64,000 bases of DNA. Origin: Candidatus Hydrogenedentota bacterium. Its GTDB lineage: Bacteria > UBA8481 > J006. The notes beneath the pieces are model-generated. The model was not told where the DNA came from. It saw only the letters and a list, made by a program, of their open reading frames with translations, and did not search any database. Of the stretch, positions 36,728 to 46,384 are shown in pieces. A program made the position numbers and the translations under genes. Position 1 is the first letter of the stretch, and the number at the start of each line of letters is the position of its first letter. Where the stretch lies: the NCBI GenBank assembly GCA_003697085.1, contig RFFU01000070.1, positions 1-64,000 on the forward strand, in the 5' to 3' direction.

Positions 36728-39700
36728 ATGGAATCCGCGCCCGACAATCTTTCTTCTTCCGGTTCGCGTGTGCCCGCGCGACGCCTCAAGGCCTTCTCGG
36801 TCTTTCTCCTCTTCTTCGCGCTCTTTTGTATCGTCACCGCGGCCGCCTTCCTCGGATACTCCTCCGGAAACATCCATCAAGCGGTCGAAATCGCGCTTCG
36901 CGGTTATATCGGCCGCGATGTTCGGGTGGGGAAGATGCACCTTTCCTATCCCGTGCGAATCGAAACATTGGTTGTCCCCGGACCGGATTATTCTCCCGAG
37001 GAGCCGACAATGACCGGTCAGAATCTCTCCGCATATCCTCGACTCAAGGATCTTCTCTTCCACGCACGCTTCACCTTCTCTCGGGTCGTCCTCGAACACG
37101 CCCGGGTCACGATTCAATACAGTTCGAAGCACGGTTGGAGTACGCGAGGGCTCTTCCCGAAACCGGCCGGTCCGGAACCGGCGGTCCGCCGGATCGAACT
37201 GCCGGCCCTCGAACTCGTCATAAAAAAAGACACCGCCGCCTCAGTGCGGCATCTCTCGGGAACGCTCTCGTTCGGACCTTACGGTGACTTCGACTTTACC
37301 GGAAAGGGGCCGGGCCTTGCCGTCGAAGTGAAACGAAGACGATCGAACGAACGGGCGCGTTTCGCCGTCGGTCTCGATGTCGATACTCTCCCCTTCACCT
37401 CCGGTCTTCCTCTCTCCGGAAACCTGGACCTCGAGCCGGCTTCGGGTCGTTACTCCGGACGTCTCTTCTCAAAACTCCGGGGACTTCCCGCCGGTGTTTC
37501 ATTTGAGATAAAAAAACACGGAGCCGGCTATTTTCTCGATTCCGGCACCTGGACTCTGGGAGAATATACCGGTCCGCTTCAGGCTGCGCTGCCCGGTTCC
37601 GCGGACCGGCGATTCGTTTTGAGCACGCGGCGCGTCGGACCGCTTTCCGCCTCGACTTTCGACGGTCGATTTCAAGAAGGCTCGCTGACCATCGAGACAG
37701 CCGTCTTGACGGGCCGCTGGCGCGGAAAGATGACTCTGACGGCCGCGGCCCGCGTCTCCGCGCTCTCGGCGGACACTCCGCTGTATTTGCGGAATGTTTC
37801 CGGAAATGTTCGAGCACGAATAACCATCGACTCCACATTCCGTCGGCGAATCGAACAATTCGAGGCGGAGGGAACCTTTCGCTCCTACCGGTCGAGGAGA
37901 ATAGCCGCTCGAGACGGACGGATTCGAGTTCATTCACGACCGGGTGAACTTTTTCTTTCCGGCCGTGCAAAACTCCTCGGCGGCTCCGTCGTCGTGCGAA
38001 AGGCCCGAATGGGAATGTTCGGCTTGAAGCCTCGGACTTTGGATGCGGATTTTCACGCCGATTCGATCTCTCTCGATGCCTTCGGATGGACATTCCGCGG
38101 AATAACCCCACGCCATGCAACGGGCGACTTTCAGATTCGTGCTCACGCCACACCCGCCGGTTGGAAACCGGAACGGGTTTTCGGGCGGTGCCGACGCCTT
38201 GCCGTGGAATGGAACGGCGATCCCGTCACGACAACGCAAACCGTTATTGAAACCAAAATGCATCCGGCCCTCTCCGGACGTCTTTCGGGAAGAGCCACCT
38301 TGGAGGGGTTCCACGGAGACGTAACACTGGAGATCAAGAACGGCCGCCTCGAAAAGACGGAAATCAGTGCCGAGACGATCGCCATCGCGGCGCTCAGAAG
38401 ACACTTTCGCATTCCGATCCTCGACACGGCGGCCCGTTACCTCTCCACCTTCGGCGCCAAAGGCTCTTTGATCTTCAACCTTCCCTCGCCCGACAGTCCC
38501 CTCCGTCGGGATTACTGCCGCTTCGAAGGGCGGGCTTGGACATCACGTTTCCGCCCTTTTCCTCGCAAGCGCCGCCCGTTGCTCCCTTCGGATACGCTTG
38601 TTATTCCTTTCGGCGTTACGGCTCAGGTTCTGGCTCCTCTCCGCGGCGGACTCACTTACGTCCGAAACTGTACACTCTTCGTTCCTGGGAAAAAGGGGAC
38701 GGTCGGCGTTTCCGATTTCGTCTATCCTTCCGAGGACCTCGCGTTGCAACTGGCCCTGCGGGGAATCCCCGGTCGAACCGCAATGGAATTTCTCAACGCC
38801 TATAAACCCGACCTTCATCTGGATCGGTTGGACGTATCCGGGATCCTTTCCGGACCGGTTTATTACACCGCAAAGCCCGTCCCGGCTTTCGAGGTCACTC
38901 TTTCAGGGGATGCCTTTTTGAAAAAGACACCGTTTCATTTCAATCTCGAGGGGCGGATTTCTCAGCGCGATCCGAGCCTTCTTCTGTTCGTCGATGAATT
39001 TTCTCCGCAAGCTCTCTATGAATCCCTCGCCGACATCAATCCCGTGATCAAACTCAATCTCGTTCGGTTCCTCGGAACGGCGGCGGCACGGGTGACGGTT
39101 GTCGGGGACACCTGGGCCGACCTCAACATCGAAGGAACGATCGAACCGAAGAAAACCAGCCTCTATTTCCGCAATCTTCCCATACGAGTCGAGGGGATCA
39201 CGGGCGCGATTCCCTTCCGCCTTCGGCGCGCGGAGAAACTCACCTACCTCGAGGTCGCGCCCGACCGCTCACGCAGAATCCACGTGGACACCGTCGCCTA
39301 CGACAAACTTCATATCAATGATCTCGATGCCACGAGTCGTTTCGACGTGAAAACGATCTCCGTGGAGGATGCTCATTTCTCTTTCGCTTCAGGAACGGGA
39401 AAAGGGGCGTTCGCCATCACCTTCCCTACCTGGGACCATCCCCGCGTCGCCTTCTTCGGCTCGGCCGATTCGGTCGATTTCGGCATCGTTTACCGAAAGA
39501 TGCAGCCCTTCAAGGGAGTGTTAGAAGGAAAGGGGTCTCTGCGCGGAGAATTGAAACTTGACGGAACGGTGCTCAACGTTCTCAACGTCGACGTCACGAT
39601 GGAGAGCGGAGTTCTCGGCAGTGAACTCCTGAAGGTCTTCGTGCAGGATATGAAACCGGTAACGACGCTGAAAACCCTTGCCCGCGATGCTTTGTTGGAA

Positions 39701-39979
39701 TTAACCGAATGGAATTTCGATTCCGCCGTCTTTCGCGTCAAATACAATCCACTCTATTATTCCCCCGGGGTGGCACTGAGAAAATTCGGTGATCGTTCCA
39801 TCCGGGGAGAGTTTCTTGCGGATTACACCATCGTCGGCAAGGTGGCGCCGTTGGCGAAATTTTATCTCTTCTCCAAAAAAATTCGTCCGTTCCGGGATAC
39901 CCGCGTTCTTGTCACTCTCAAGGTGGTCCAGGCGCAAATGCGTCTCCTGCTCGATCGCGTCGGCCGTCATACGCGTTGA
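36728..39979 (+). CDS. AsmA/TamB-like large envelope protein (1083 aa)
   Basis: N-terminal TM anchor, then a long beta-rich sequence beginning HQAVEIALRGYIGRDVRVGKMHLSYP. Confidence 0.65.
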   Translation: MESAPDNLSSSGSRVPARRLKAFSVFLLFFALFCIVTAAAFLGYSSGNIHQAVEIALRGYIGRDVRVGKMHLSYPVRIETLVVPGPDYSPEEPTMTGQNLSAYPRLKDLLFHARFTFSRVVLEHARVTIQYSSKHGWSTRGLFPKPAGPEPAVRRIELPALELVIKKDTAASVRHLSGTLSFGPYGDFDFTGKGPGLAVEVKRRRSNERARFAVGLDVDTLPFTSGLPLSGNLDLEPASGRYSGRLFSKLRGLPAGVSFEIKKHGAGYFLDSGTWTLGEYTGPLQAALPGSADRRFVLSTRRVGPLSASTFDGRFQEGSLTIETAVLTGRWRGKMTLTAAARVSALSADTPLYLRNVSGNVRARITIDSTFRRRIEQFEAEGTFRSYRSRRIAARDGRIRVHSRPGELFLSGRAKLLGGSVVVRKARMGMFGLKPRTLDADFHADSISLDAFGWTFRGITPRHATGDFQIRAHATPAGWKPERVFGRCRRLAVEWNGDPVTTTQTVIETKMHPALSGRLSGRATLEGFHGDVTLEIKNGRLEKTEISAETIAIAALRRHFRIPILDTAARYLSTFGAKGSLIFNLPSPDSPLRRDYCRFEGRAWTSRFRPFPRKRRPLLPSDTLVIPFGVTAQVLAPLRGGLTYVRNCTLFVPGKKGTVGVSDFVYPSEDLALQLALRGIPGRTAMEFLNAYKPDLHLDRLDVSGILSGPVYYTAKPVPAFEVTLSGDAFLKKTPFHFNLEGRISQRDPSLLLFVDEFSPQALYESLADINPVIKLNLVRFLGTAAARVTVVGDTWADLNIEGTIEPKKTSLYFRNLPIRVEGITGAIPFRLRRAEKLTYLEVAPDRSRRIHVDTVAYDKLHINDLDATSRFDVKTISVEDAHFSFASGTGKGAFAITFPTWDHPRVAFFGSADSVDFGIVYRKMQPFKGVLEGKGSLRGELKLDGTVLNVLNVDVTMESGVLGSELLKVFVQDMKPVTTLKTLARDALLELTEWNFDSAVFRVKYNPLYYSPGVALRKFGDRSIRGEFLADYTIVGKVAPLAKFYLFSKKIRPFRDTRVLVTLKVVQAQMRLLLDRVGRHTR

Positions 39980-40039
39980 TCGAACATTCGACACCCCGCG
40001 ATCGGCCCCCTCCTCTCTCGAAGTAAATCCCGACATATC

Positions 40040-40165
40040 CTCTTTCGTCTTTGCTCTTTTCCTTTTGCCCTTTTCCCTTTGCCTTTTTTCCTTTGCCTTT
40101 TTCCTTTTGCCTTTTGCCTTTTGCCTTTTTCCTTTTTCCCTTTGCCTTCTACCTTCCCTCCTGGC
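40040..40165. repeat. Heptanucleotide (CCTTTTG)n-type low-complexity tract
   Basis: ccttttgccttttgccttttgcctttttcc...; same motif at about 44775-44860 and 56305-56345. Confidence 0.85.
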
Positions 40166-40195
40166 TTCGAGAAATGTGACTCGTGTCGCTCCGCT

Positions 40196-41248
40196 TCAGG
40201 GATAAAGTCCTGGAAATTCCAGAGCCGTCGTCTCCGGAAATCCCGCCATGACATTGAGGTTCTGGACGGCGCTTCCGGCCTGTCCCTTCACGAGGTTATC
40301 GATGTGAGACACGATGACCGCTTTCCGAGTCCGCATGTCCGCATTCACCCAGATCTTGACGTAGTTCGAACCGCGAACCTCGGAAGTCGCCGCCGAAGCA
40401 TCCGGCCCCACCACGCGAATGAACGGCTCGCTGCGATAAAATCGTCGGTATTCTTTTAAAAGTTCCTCCACTCCGATCCCCCGCTCCAGGTCGGCGTAGA
40501 TCGTCGAAAGAATCCCCCGCGTCATCGGAACGACGTGCGGCGTGAAGGTGACGCGGAGGTTCTTGCCGGCCAGAAGCGAAAGTTCCCGCTCCATCTCGAA
40601 GACGTGCTGATGACCGGAAATCCGATAGGCATTCGTCGATTCATACCGGGCCGGATAATGGAAGACCGCTTGCGGTTTCTTTCCAGCACCGCTTACGCCC
40701 GTCTTGCCGTCAATGACGATACCGGAAAATTTCACGAGACCTTCCCGGACCGCCGGCGCAAGGCCCAAAATCGCACTGACGGCAAAACAACCCGGATTCC
40801 CCACAACCGCCGCTCTTCGAATCTCCTTTCTGTGAAGTTCCGCCAGGCCGTATGCGCTCTTCTTGAGTAATTCCGGACTGGCGTGCCGAGGTTCCCGCCC
40901 GATCCTGCGGGCATAACCGGCATAGGAAGCCACGTCGTTGAAACGAAAATCCCCGGAATAGTCGATCACCCGAACTCCATGGGCGAGCCATTCCCGCGCC
41001 TGAACCTGTCCGACCCCATCGGGAGTCGCAAAGAAGACGAAATCAATCCCCCGGAACCGCCGTGGATCATCGGCGGCTTCGATTTGCAGATCACAAACCG
41101 ACTCGAGATGAGGATAGAGTTCGGCCAGCGGCCGACCAATGTCGGTCACATCGAGGAGGCGTGTAATCCGAACGAAAGGATGTCTCGAGAGAATCTCGAC
41201 GGCGCCGACACCTCCGTATCCGAGTGCGCCGACGATCGCGACATTCAC
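40196..41248 (-). CDS. argC: N-acetyl-gamma-glutamyl-phosphate reductase (GTG start)
   Basis: VNVAIVGALGYGGVGAVEILSRHP, VVGNPGCFAVSAILGLAP, GKTGVSGAGKKP, TFTPHVVPMTRGILSTIYA. Confidence 0.95.
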   Translation of the reverse strand: MNVAIVGALGYGGVGAVEILSRHPFVRITRLLDVTDIGRPLAELYPHLESVCDLQIEAADDPRRFRGIDFVFFATPDGVGQVQAREWLAHGVRVIDYSGDFRFNDVASYAGYARRIGREPRHASPELLKKSAYGLAELHRKEIRRAAVVGNPGCFAVSAILGLAPAVREGLVKFSGIVIDGKTGVSGAGKKPQAVFHYPARYESTNAYRISGHQHVFEMERELSLLAGKNLRVTFTPHVVPMTRGILSTIYADLERGIGVEELLKEYRRFYRSEPFIRVVGPDASAATSEVRGSNYVKIWVNADMRTRKAVIVSHIDNLVKGQAGSAVQNLNVMAGFPETTALEFPGLYP

Positions 41249-41440
41249 GTACGTTCTTTCCCGCCGCGCCCTCGTCCTTTTTTCTTCTCGCTTTTTTCCC
41301 TTCACGCTTCTCTCCCTTACGTTTTTTCCACCCCCCCGCGTAAAAAATTGAAAAGGCCGCCTGACTCTAAAGGCGTCCCCCCGGCCGAGCAAGATTTTTT
41401 CTCCCCTTCCCCCGCTCCTTCACGGTATTATTTCATCCCT

Positions 41441-43093
41441 ATGCCGATCCGCGAGAACGTCACCAGAAAAATTCAGAACGCCCCTTCGACTCCGGGAGTC
41501 TACACCTTTCGTGACGGCCGGGGCCGCCCGATTTATATCGGAAAAGCGCGCTCCCTCGCCAACCGGCTCCGCTCTTACCTCCAGCGCGCTCTTCCCGAAA
41601 AGACCCACGCGATGCTGGCAGCGGCCCGGGATCTCGACTGGATCGTATTCCGTTCGGATTTCGAAGCGATCCTCGCCGAGGCATCGATGATCCGGCGGTT
41701 CCGCCCCCGGTACAACATAGCGCTGCGGGACGACAAACGACATCCGATGATTCTCTTGACAAACGAACCGTATCCCAAACTGCTCAAGATCCGCCGCCCG
41801 CGGCCCGGGAGAGGACGCCACTACGGCCCCTTCCCCACGCAGATCGTTCATCACCTTCTCGAGATCGCTTCACGGGAATTTCATATCCGGCGCTGCAACG
41901 GCCCCCTCCCAAAACGGAATCGGCCGTGCATCGATTATGATCTTGGACGCTGCGAGGCTCCCTGCGTGGGTTTGATCGGGGCCGATCGATATGCAGAATC
42001 CGTCGAAAAAGCGGCGCGGCTCCTCGGCGGAGAAACTCAAGAGATCATCGAAATGTTGAAATCGGAAATGAAGGCGGCGGCGGACCGCCGGGATTACGAA
42101 TCCGCGGCGGAATTGCGCGATGCCATCGCCGGTCTTCGCCGGCTCCGCGACCTCCGGCTCAAACAGGCCGCGGACCGGCCGGAACGAGGTGATCTCGATG
42201 CGCTCGGGTGGAGTCTCGACGAGGGCCAGGCCGCGGTCGTTCTCTTGCGGCGACGGGGGGGAGCCGTCGCTGATTCCAAGGTCTTCCTTTACGATCTACC
42301 GGTCGAGACGAACACCGAGGAGATACTTTTGCGAACGATCCTCGAGGCTTCCGAGGCAGGTCTCCTTCAGGCGCCGCTGGCGCTTGCCGCGACGCAGGGG
42401 GAGCCGAAAGCGCCGGAAGAACTCCAGCGCGTCTGGCGGAAACTTACGGGACGTTCCTCCCGAATCCGCATCCCCCGCCGCGGACCGGATGCCGCACTCA
42501 CGCGTCTTGCCGAACAGAACGCTGTCGAGGCGTTAAGGCTGGCCCGCGGAGAACGAACGGAGGCCGCACGAAACGCCGCGCTGAAGGAACTCGTGGAACT
42601 CCTCGATCTCGATCGAATCCCGCTCGAAATCGAGGGGATCGACATCGCGACAATGAGCGGCCGTGACACCGTCGGAGCACTCGTCCACTTCCGAAAGGGG
42701 CTCCCCTTCAAAACCCGCTACCGGAAGTACCGAATCCGTGGACGACAAGACAGCGACGTGGATGCGGTGGAGGAGGTGGTCGCCCGGCGCTGCAACGCCC
42801 GGGAGCCGCTCCCCCAGATTCTTCTCATCGACGGAGGAGTCCCTCAACTTCACGCGGCCATCTCCAGCCTCTCCTCAGCCTATTCCGGTCCTCCCACCGA
42901 AGCCCCCGTCGTTCTCGCTTTAGCCAAGAGAGAAGAACGGATTCACACGGCCGACGGCGCCGTCCTTGAGTTGAACCGCTCATCGCACGCCCTCCGACTT
43001 CTCCAGCAGGTTCGAGACGAGGCCCATCGTTTCGGCGGGCAATACCATCGCTGGCTCCGCTCCCGAGGTTCCCGCGGTCACGAGAAACGATAA
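41441..43093 (+). CDS. uvrC: Excinuclease ABC subunit C, lacking C-terminal HhH domain
   Basis: PSTPGVYTFRDGRGRPIYIGKARSLANRLRSYL; KRNRPCIDYDLGRCEAPCVG; MSGRDTVGALVHFRKGLPFKTRYRKYRI; ends at RDEAHRFGGQYHRWLRSRGSRGHEKR. Confidence 0.93.
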   Translation: MPIRENVTRKIQNAPSTPGVYTFRDGRGRPIYIGKARSLANRLRSYLQRALPEKTHAMLAAARDLDWIVFRSDFEAILAEASMIRRFRPRYNIALRDDKRHPMILLTNEPYPKLLKIRRPRPGRGRHYGPFPTQIVHHLLEIASREFHIRRCNGPLPKRNRPCIDYDLGRCEAPCVGLIGADRYAESVEKAARLLGGETQEIIEMLKSEMKAAADRRDYESAAELRDAIAGLRRLRDLRLKQAADRPERGDLDALGWSLDEGQAAVVLLRRRGGAVADSKVFLYDLPVETNTEEILLRTILEASEAGLLQAPLALAATQGEPKAPEELQRVWRKLTGRSSRIRIPRRGPDAALTRLAEQNAVEALRLARGERTEAARNAALKELVELLDLDRIPLEIEGIDIATMSGRDTVGALVHFRKGLPFKTRYRKYRIRGRQDSDVDAVEEVVARRCNAREPLPQILLIDGGVPQLHAAISSLSSAYSGPPTEAPVVLALAKREERIHTADGAVLELNRSSHALRLLQQVRDEAHRFGGQYHRWLRSRGSRGHEKR

Positions 43094-43097
43094 CGCT

Positions 43098-44231
43098 TCA
43101 GAATTCCGCCAACGCCAATGGCAACGGTCGAAGACCGGAATGACGCCGCAAAAGCGACACACTCTGCATCCCCCCCCTGGGAACGAAAACATCCGGACCG
43201 AAACCGGCGGTCGAAACCGATTTCGTTCTCTCGTGATCCGCACTCTTGAGGTTCCCACCTATCGAAACCGCCTCGACCCATTCCCGATACGGCGTCAGTC
43301 TTTTCATCGCGTCCTCCAGGGACCCCACGATCTCCACGGAAAGTGTTCGATGGCCCACGGCGTCTCGCGGAAGCCATCGCTCGGCACGTAACGCCACCGT
43401 CCACGCGGTTGATTCCGGTGAGGCCCAAACGCGGCCTCCTTCCCCCCCAACGGCGGCGCGAAAGGTATGGATACGGAGATGTTCTCCCGGTGCTACATCC
43501 CCTCGCGGATATTCCCGCTCATAAGCGGAGAATATCTCCACCAGACTTTCGCAGAGAACCTCGGCAACCTTCCTTTCCGAAACAGCGACGTAAAGTACTT
43601 GCGGTGACAGACAGCCGCACTGATCCCAAACGATAACGTCCTCCACGATCTTTTTCAGATTCTCGTAAAGCCGGTCCCCCTCGACTTCCGATTCCTCAAG
43701 GAAGGCCGCCGAGAAGCGATGGCCATACGCCATCACCGGCACCTCTCCGCCCCACTCCGCCTTCACCGACTCCACCGTCTCGTCGTTTCCAAAGACGACC
43801 ACCGCGAAATACCGTTTTTCGCGGGGAGTGGGTTCCCTGACGAAATCGAAATCCCAACCGGGGAGAGCGCGGAAGAAGTATTCGGTCCATCTTCGAATGA
43901 GAGCGGCGCGTCGACGAGAAGCCCGGATCGAGACGGGACGGCCCGCCGCCACGACCGAGAGGAGCGCATGCCCCCAGGCGGCGGGGGAATTTGCGGGAAG
44001 AATCAAGAGGACGCGCTTCCCGCCGTCCGAACGGAGATCAAGGCTTCCTATTCGGGCGGCGAGTTTCTCAGTCCCGCGACTCCATCCGAGAAGATTTCGT
44101 TCCAGACTGAATCGGGCGGTCCGAGTATCCCACGGTCCGTCGGCAAACATCTCTTCCGGGATCGAGTGCAGTTGCTCGATGGTTCTTCGAATCCGGTCCA
44201 GGCACACTTGCTCGGCCCGCGTAGGAGTCAT
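43098..44231 (-). CDS. Acyl-CoA reductase, LuxC-like
   Basis: LILPANSPAAWGHALLSVVAAGRPVSIRAS; VWDQCGCLSPQVLYV resembles the LuxC catalytic-Cys region. Confidence 0.7.
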   Translation of the reverse strand: MTPTRAEQVCLDRIRRTIEQLHSIPEEMFADGPWDTRTARFSLERNLLGWSRGTEKLAARIGSLDLRSDGGKRVLLILPANSPAAWGHALLSVVAAGRPVSIRASRRRAALIRRWTEYFFRALPGWDFDFVREPTPREKRYFAVVVFGNDETVESVKAEWGGEVPVMAYGHRFSAAFLEESEVEGDRLYENLKKIVEDVIVWDQCGCLSPQVLYVAVSERKVAEVLCESLVEIFSAYEREYPRGDVAPGEHLRIHTFRAAVGGEGGRVWASPESTAWTVALRAERWLPRDAVGHRTLSVEIVGSLEDAMKRLTPYREWVEAVSIGGNLKSADHERTKSVSTAGFGPDVFVPRGGMQSVSLLRRHSGLRPLPLALAEF

Positions 44232-44265
44232 CGCGGGTGATTCCGGAAAACCAAAACCTCGTGAA

Positions 44266-44772
44266 TCACCCAAGCCATTTCGAATAGCGCACGTAATTTT
44301 CCGCGGATTGCTTGAGTTGTTCCTTCTCCTCTGGAGTCAGCGGTCGCACCACACGCGCCGGACGACCGAAGGCCAAAACGCCGGGCGGAATCACCGTTCG
44401 CTCCGTCACAAGTGATCCCGCGCCGACAAGACTCAACTCACCGACAATCGCTTTATCCATCACGATCGACCCCATTCCGATCAAGGAAAAATTGTTGATT
44501 CGACATCCGTGAAGCAGGCACATATGGCCGACCGTTACACCGTCACCGATCCAGAGATCGGCGGTTTCGTGCGTCACGTGAAGGCAGGAAAGGTCCTGGA
44601 TATTCGTCCGTTCACCGATATGAACGGAATTGACGTCTCCACGAATCACGACGCCGTACCAGACGGAGGATTCCTTTCCGATCTCGACATCTCCGGTGAT
44701 CACGATATTTTCCGCGAGGCGGGCGCGAGGATGAATTCGTGGCCGCTTGCGGTTCACCGTTCGAAGTATCAT
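44266..44772 (-). CDS. Gamma-carbonic-anhydrase-like hexapeptide-repeat protein
   Basis: VWYGVVIRGDVNSVHIGERTNIQDLSCLHVTHETADLWIGDGVTVGHMCLLHGCRI, left-handed beta-helix with three His. Confidence 0.92.
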   Translation of the reverse strand: MILRTVNRKRPRIHPRARLAENIVITGDVEIGKESSVWYGVVIRGDVNSVHIGERTNIQDLSCLHVTHETADLWIGDGVTVGHMCLLHGCRINNFSLIGMGSIVMDKAIVGELSLVGAGSLVTERTVIPPGVLAFGRPARVVRPLTPEEKEQLKQSAENYVRYSKWLG

Positions 44773-44965
44773 CGTCCTCCCTTTCCCTTCTCTCTTCCCT
44801 TTTTCCTTCTTCCTCTTTCCTTTTGCCTTTAGCCTTCTTCCTTTTTCTCTCTTTGCGGCGGGCGTATGCAGAGCCATCTGCGGGGCAATTTGCACGAATC
44901 CGGCCGAAAGTCAATACGAATCCCGGACATCGTGTTTCGTACGAAATGTCAAAAAGTAAACCCCT

Positions 44966-45038
44966 GGGGCTTAGAATTCGCTGGGGCTTGAAGTTGGGCC
45001 TTGAAATTGGTGGGGTTTAAAGTTCGGGGCTTAAAGTT
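44966..45038. repeat. Five-copy tandem repeat, GGGGYTTRAARTT
   Basis: ggggcttagaatt / ggggcttgaagtt / gggccttgaaatt / ggggtttaaagtt / ggggcttaaagtt at 44966, 44983, 44996, 45012, 45026. Confidence 0.8.
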
Positions 45039-45043
45039 TCGGA

Positions 45044-45451
45044 TTAGAAACGAAAGCCGACCAGGATCAGGGTCAGGGTCGCGATGAGGAGACCTTCGAG
45101 GTAGAGAATCGTCAGGAGATACCTTCTTTCGACCCGATGTGGTTTCTTGGCGACACGGACTGCGTCATAGATCGCGAATCCCGAGAAAAGAAGTCCGAAA
45201 AGGAGAAATCCGGCACACCACAGGAGCGGCGCGAAAAACGACCGCCGCAGCCATAACGCCCGCAACGTCGCCAAAGCACTGCCAACGCCGCCGAAAACGA
45301 CGGCAAGCGAGAGGTAAAGAAACAACGCCGCGCGAAAGGGATATCCCGCAACCGCATGCCCCAGCCCCGGCAGGATCACAGTCAAGCCGATAATGCGCTC
45401 TGGCTTCGGCGCTTCCGGATCGTTTTCGGAAGTGAAACTCGAAGGACTCAA
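45044..45451 (-). CDS. Small integral membrane protein of unknown function
   Basis: 135 aa, hydrophobic segments; 4-nt overlap with sppA. Confidence 0.65.
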   Translation of the reverse strand: MSPSSFTSENDPEAPKPERIIGLTVILPGLGHAVAGYPFRAALFLYLSLAVVFGGVGSALATLRALWLRRSFFAPLLWCAGFLLFGLLFSGFAIYDAVRVAKKPHRVERRYLLTILYLEGLLIATLTLILVGFRF

Positions 45452-46380
45452 AACTTGTAAAGGTACCAGAGGCCGCCCCGCGCCGCGGGATCTCTCACCG
45501 GGGCCAGCGCGTCACCGAACATCTCCTCGAGAATATCGAACTTCTTCTTCGGTTTATCATAGATGACATTCGGCTTTCCGGCGATTCCACTGAGACGTGC
45601 GGCCTCATCGATCGCATCTTCGAGACCGCCCAGGCGATCAACCAAGCCGGCCTCCAGGCCCTGTTTCCCCGTCAGAACCCGACCGTCCGCAATGGCGTCA
45701 AGAGCTGCGGCGATCGCGGGGGTATCGGTAATCGGCACGCCGGCCGCCCGCGCCAGCGCCGCGCGGCGGCGTTCCAATACCGTTCCTCGGAACTGCTCGT
45801 AGGCATCGTTCACCATCTCCTGCAAGACCCTCCGCTCCTCCTTCGTCATCGGACGCGTGATCGTCCCGGCATCCTTGAAGGGGCCCGACTTGATCGCGTC
45901 GAATTTAATTCCCAGCCGGTCGGTCAGTTCGTTTACCGTCATGTGTTCGAGAATGACACCGATCGAACCGACGATACTGCCGGGATTCGCCACGATTCGA
46001 TCCGACTCGACGGCGATGTAATAACCGCCGGAGGCCCCGAGATTTTGGATCGAGGTGACGACTTTCTTGCCGTAATCGACGCGCAATTTCCGAACAGCGG
46101 CCGCCACTTCCTGCGAGGCGCCCACCGCGCCGCCGGGCGTCTCCATCCGTAACACGATCGCCTTGACGTCCTCGTCCTCACGGTACTTCTCAAAGCGCTC
46201 CGTGATCTTCCTCGCATCGACAATCAGATCCTCGACCTTGATCACGACCACCGAATTCTCGTCCGCCCAGACGGATTCTTCTCCGCTCGAAACCGCCAGG
46301 ACCACCAGGGCGATCGTTTCGACGAAGATCACCACCAGAAAGACGAAGGCCAGTATCCAACCCCACGAGGACTTCTTCAT
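45448..46380 (-). CDS. sppA: Signal peptide peptidase SppA (S49)
   Basis: LRMETPGGAVGASQEVAAAVRKL, SIQNLGASGGYYIAVESDRIVANPGSIVGSIGVI. Confidence 0.94.
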   Translation of the reverse strand: MKKSSWGWILAFVFLVVIFVETIALVVLAVSSGEESVWADENSVVVIKVEDLIVDARKITERFEKYREDEDVKAIVLRMETPGGAVGASQEVAAAVRKLRVDYGKKVVTSIQNLGASGGYYIAVESDRIVANPGSIVGSIGVILEHMTVNELTDRLGIKFDAIKSGPFKDAGTITRPMTKEERRVLQEMVNDAYEQFRGTVLERRRAALARAAGVPITDTPAIAAALDAIADGRVLTGKQGLEAGLVDRLGGLEDAIDEAARLSGIAGKPNVIYDKPKKKFDILEEMFGDALAPVRDPAARGGLWYLYKF

Positions 46381-46384
46381 CCGA

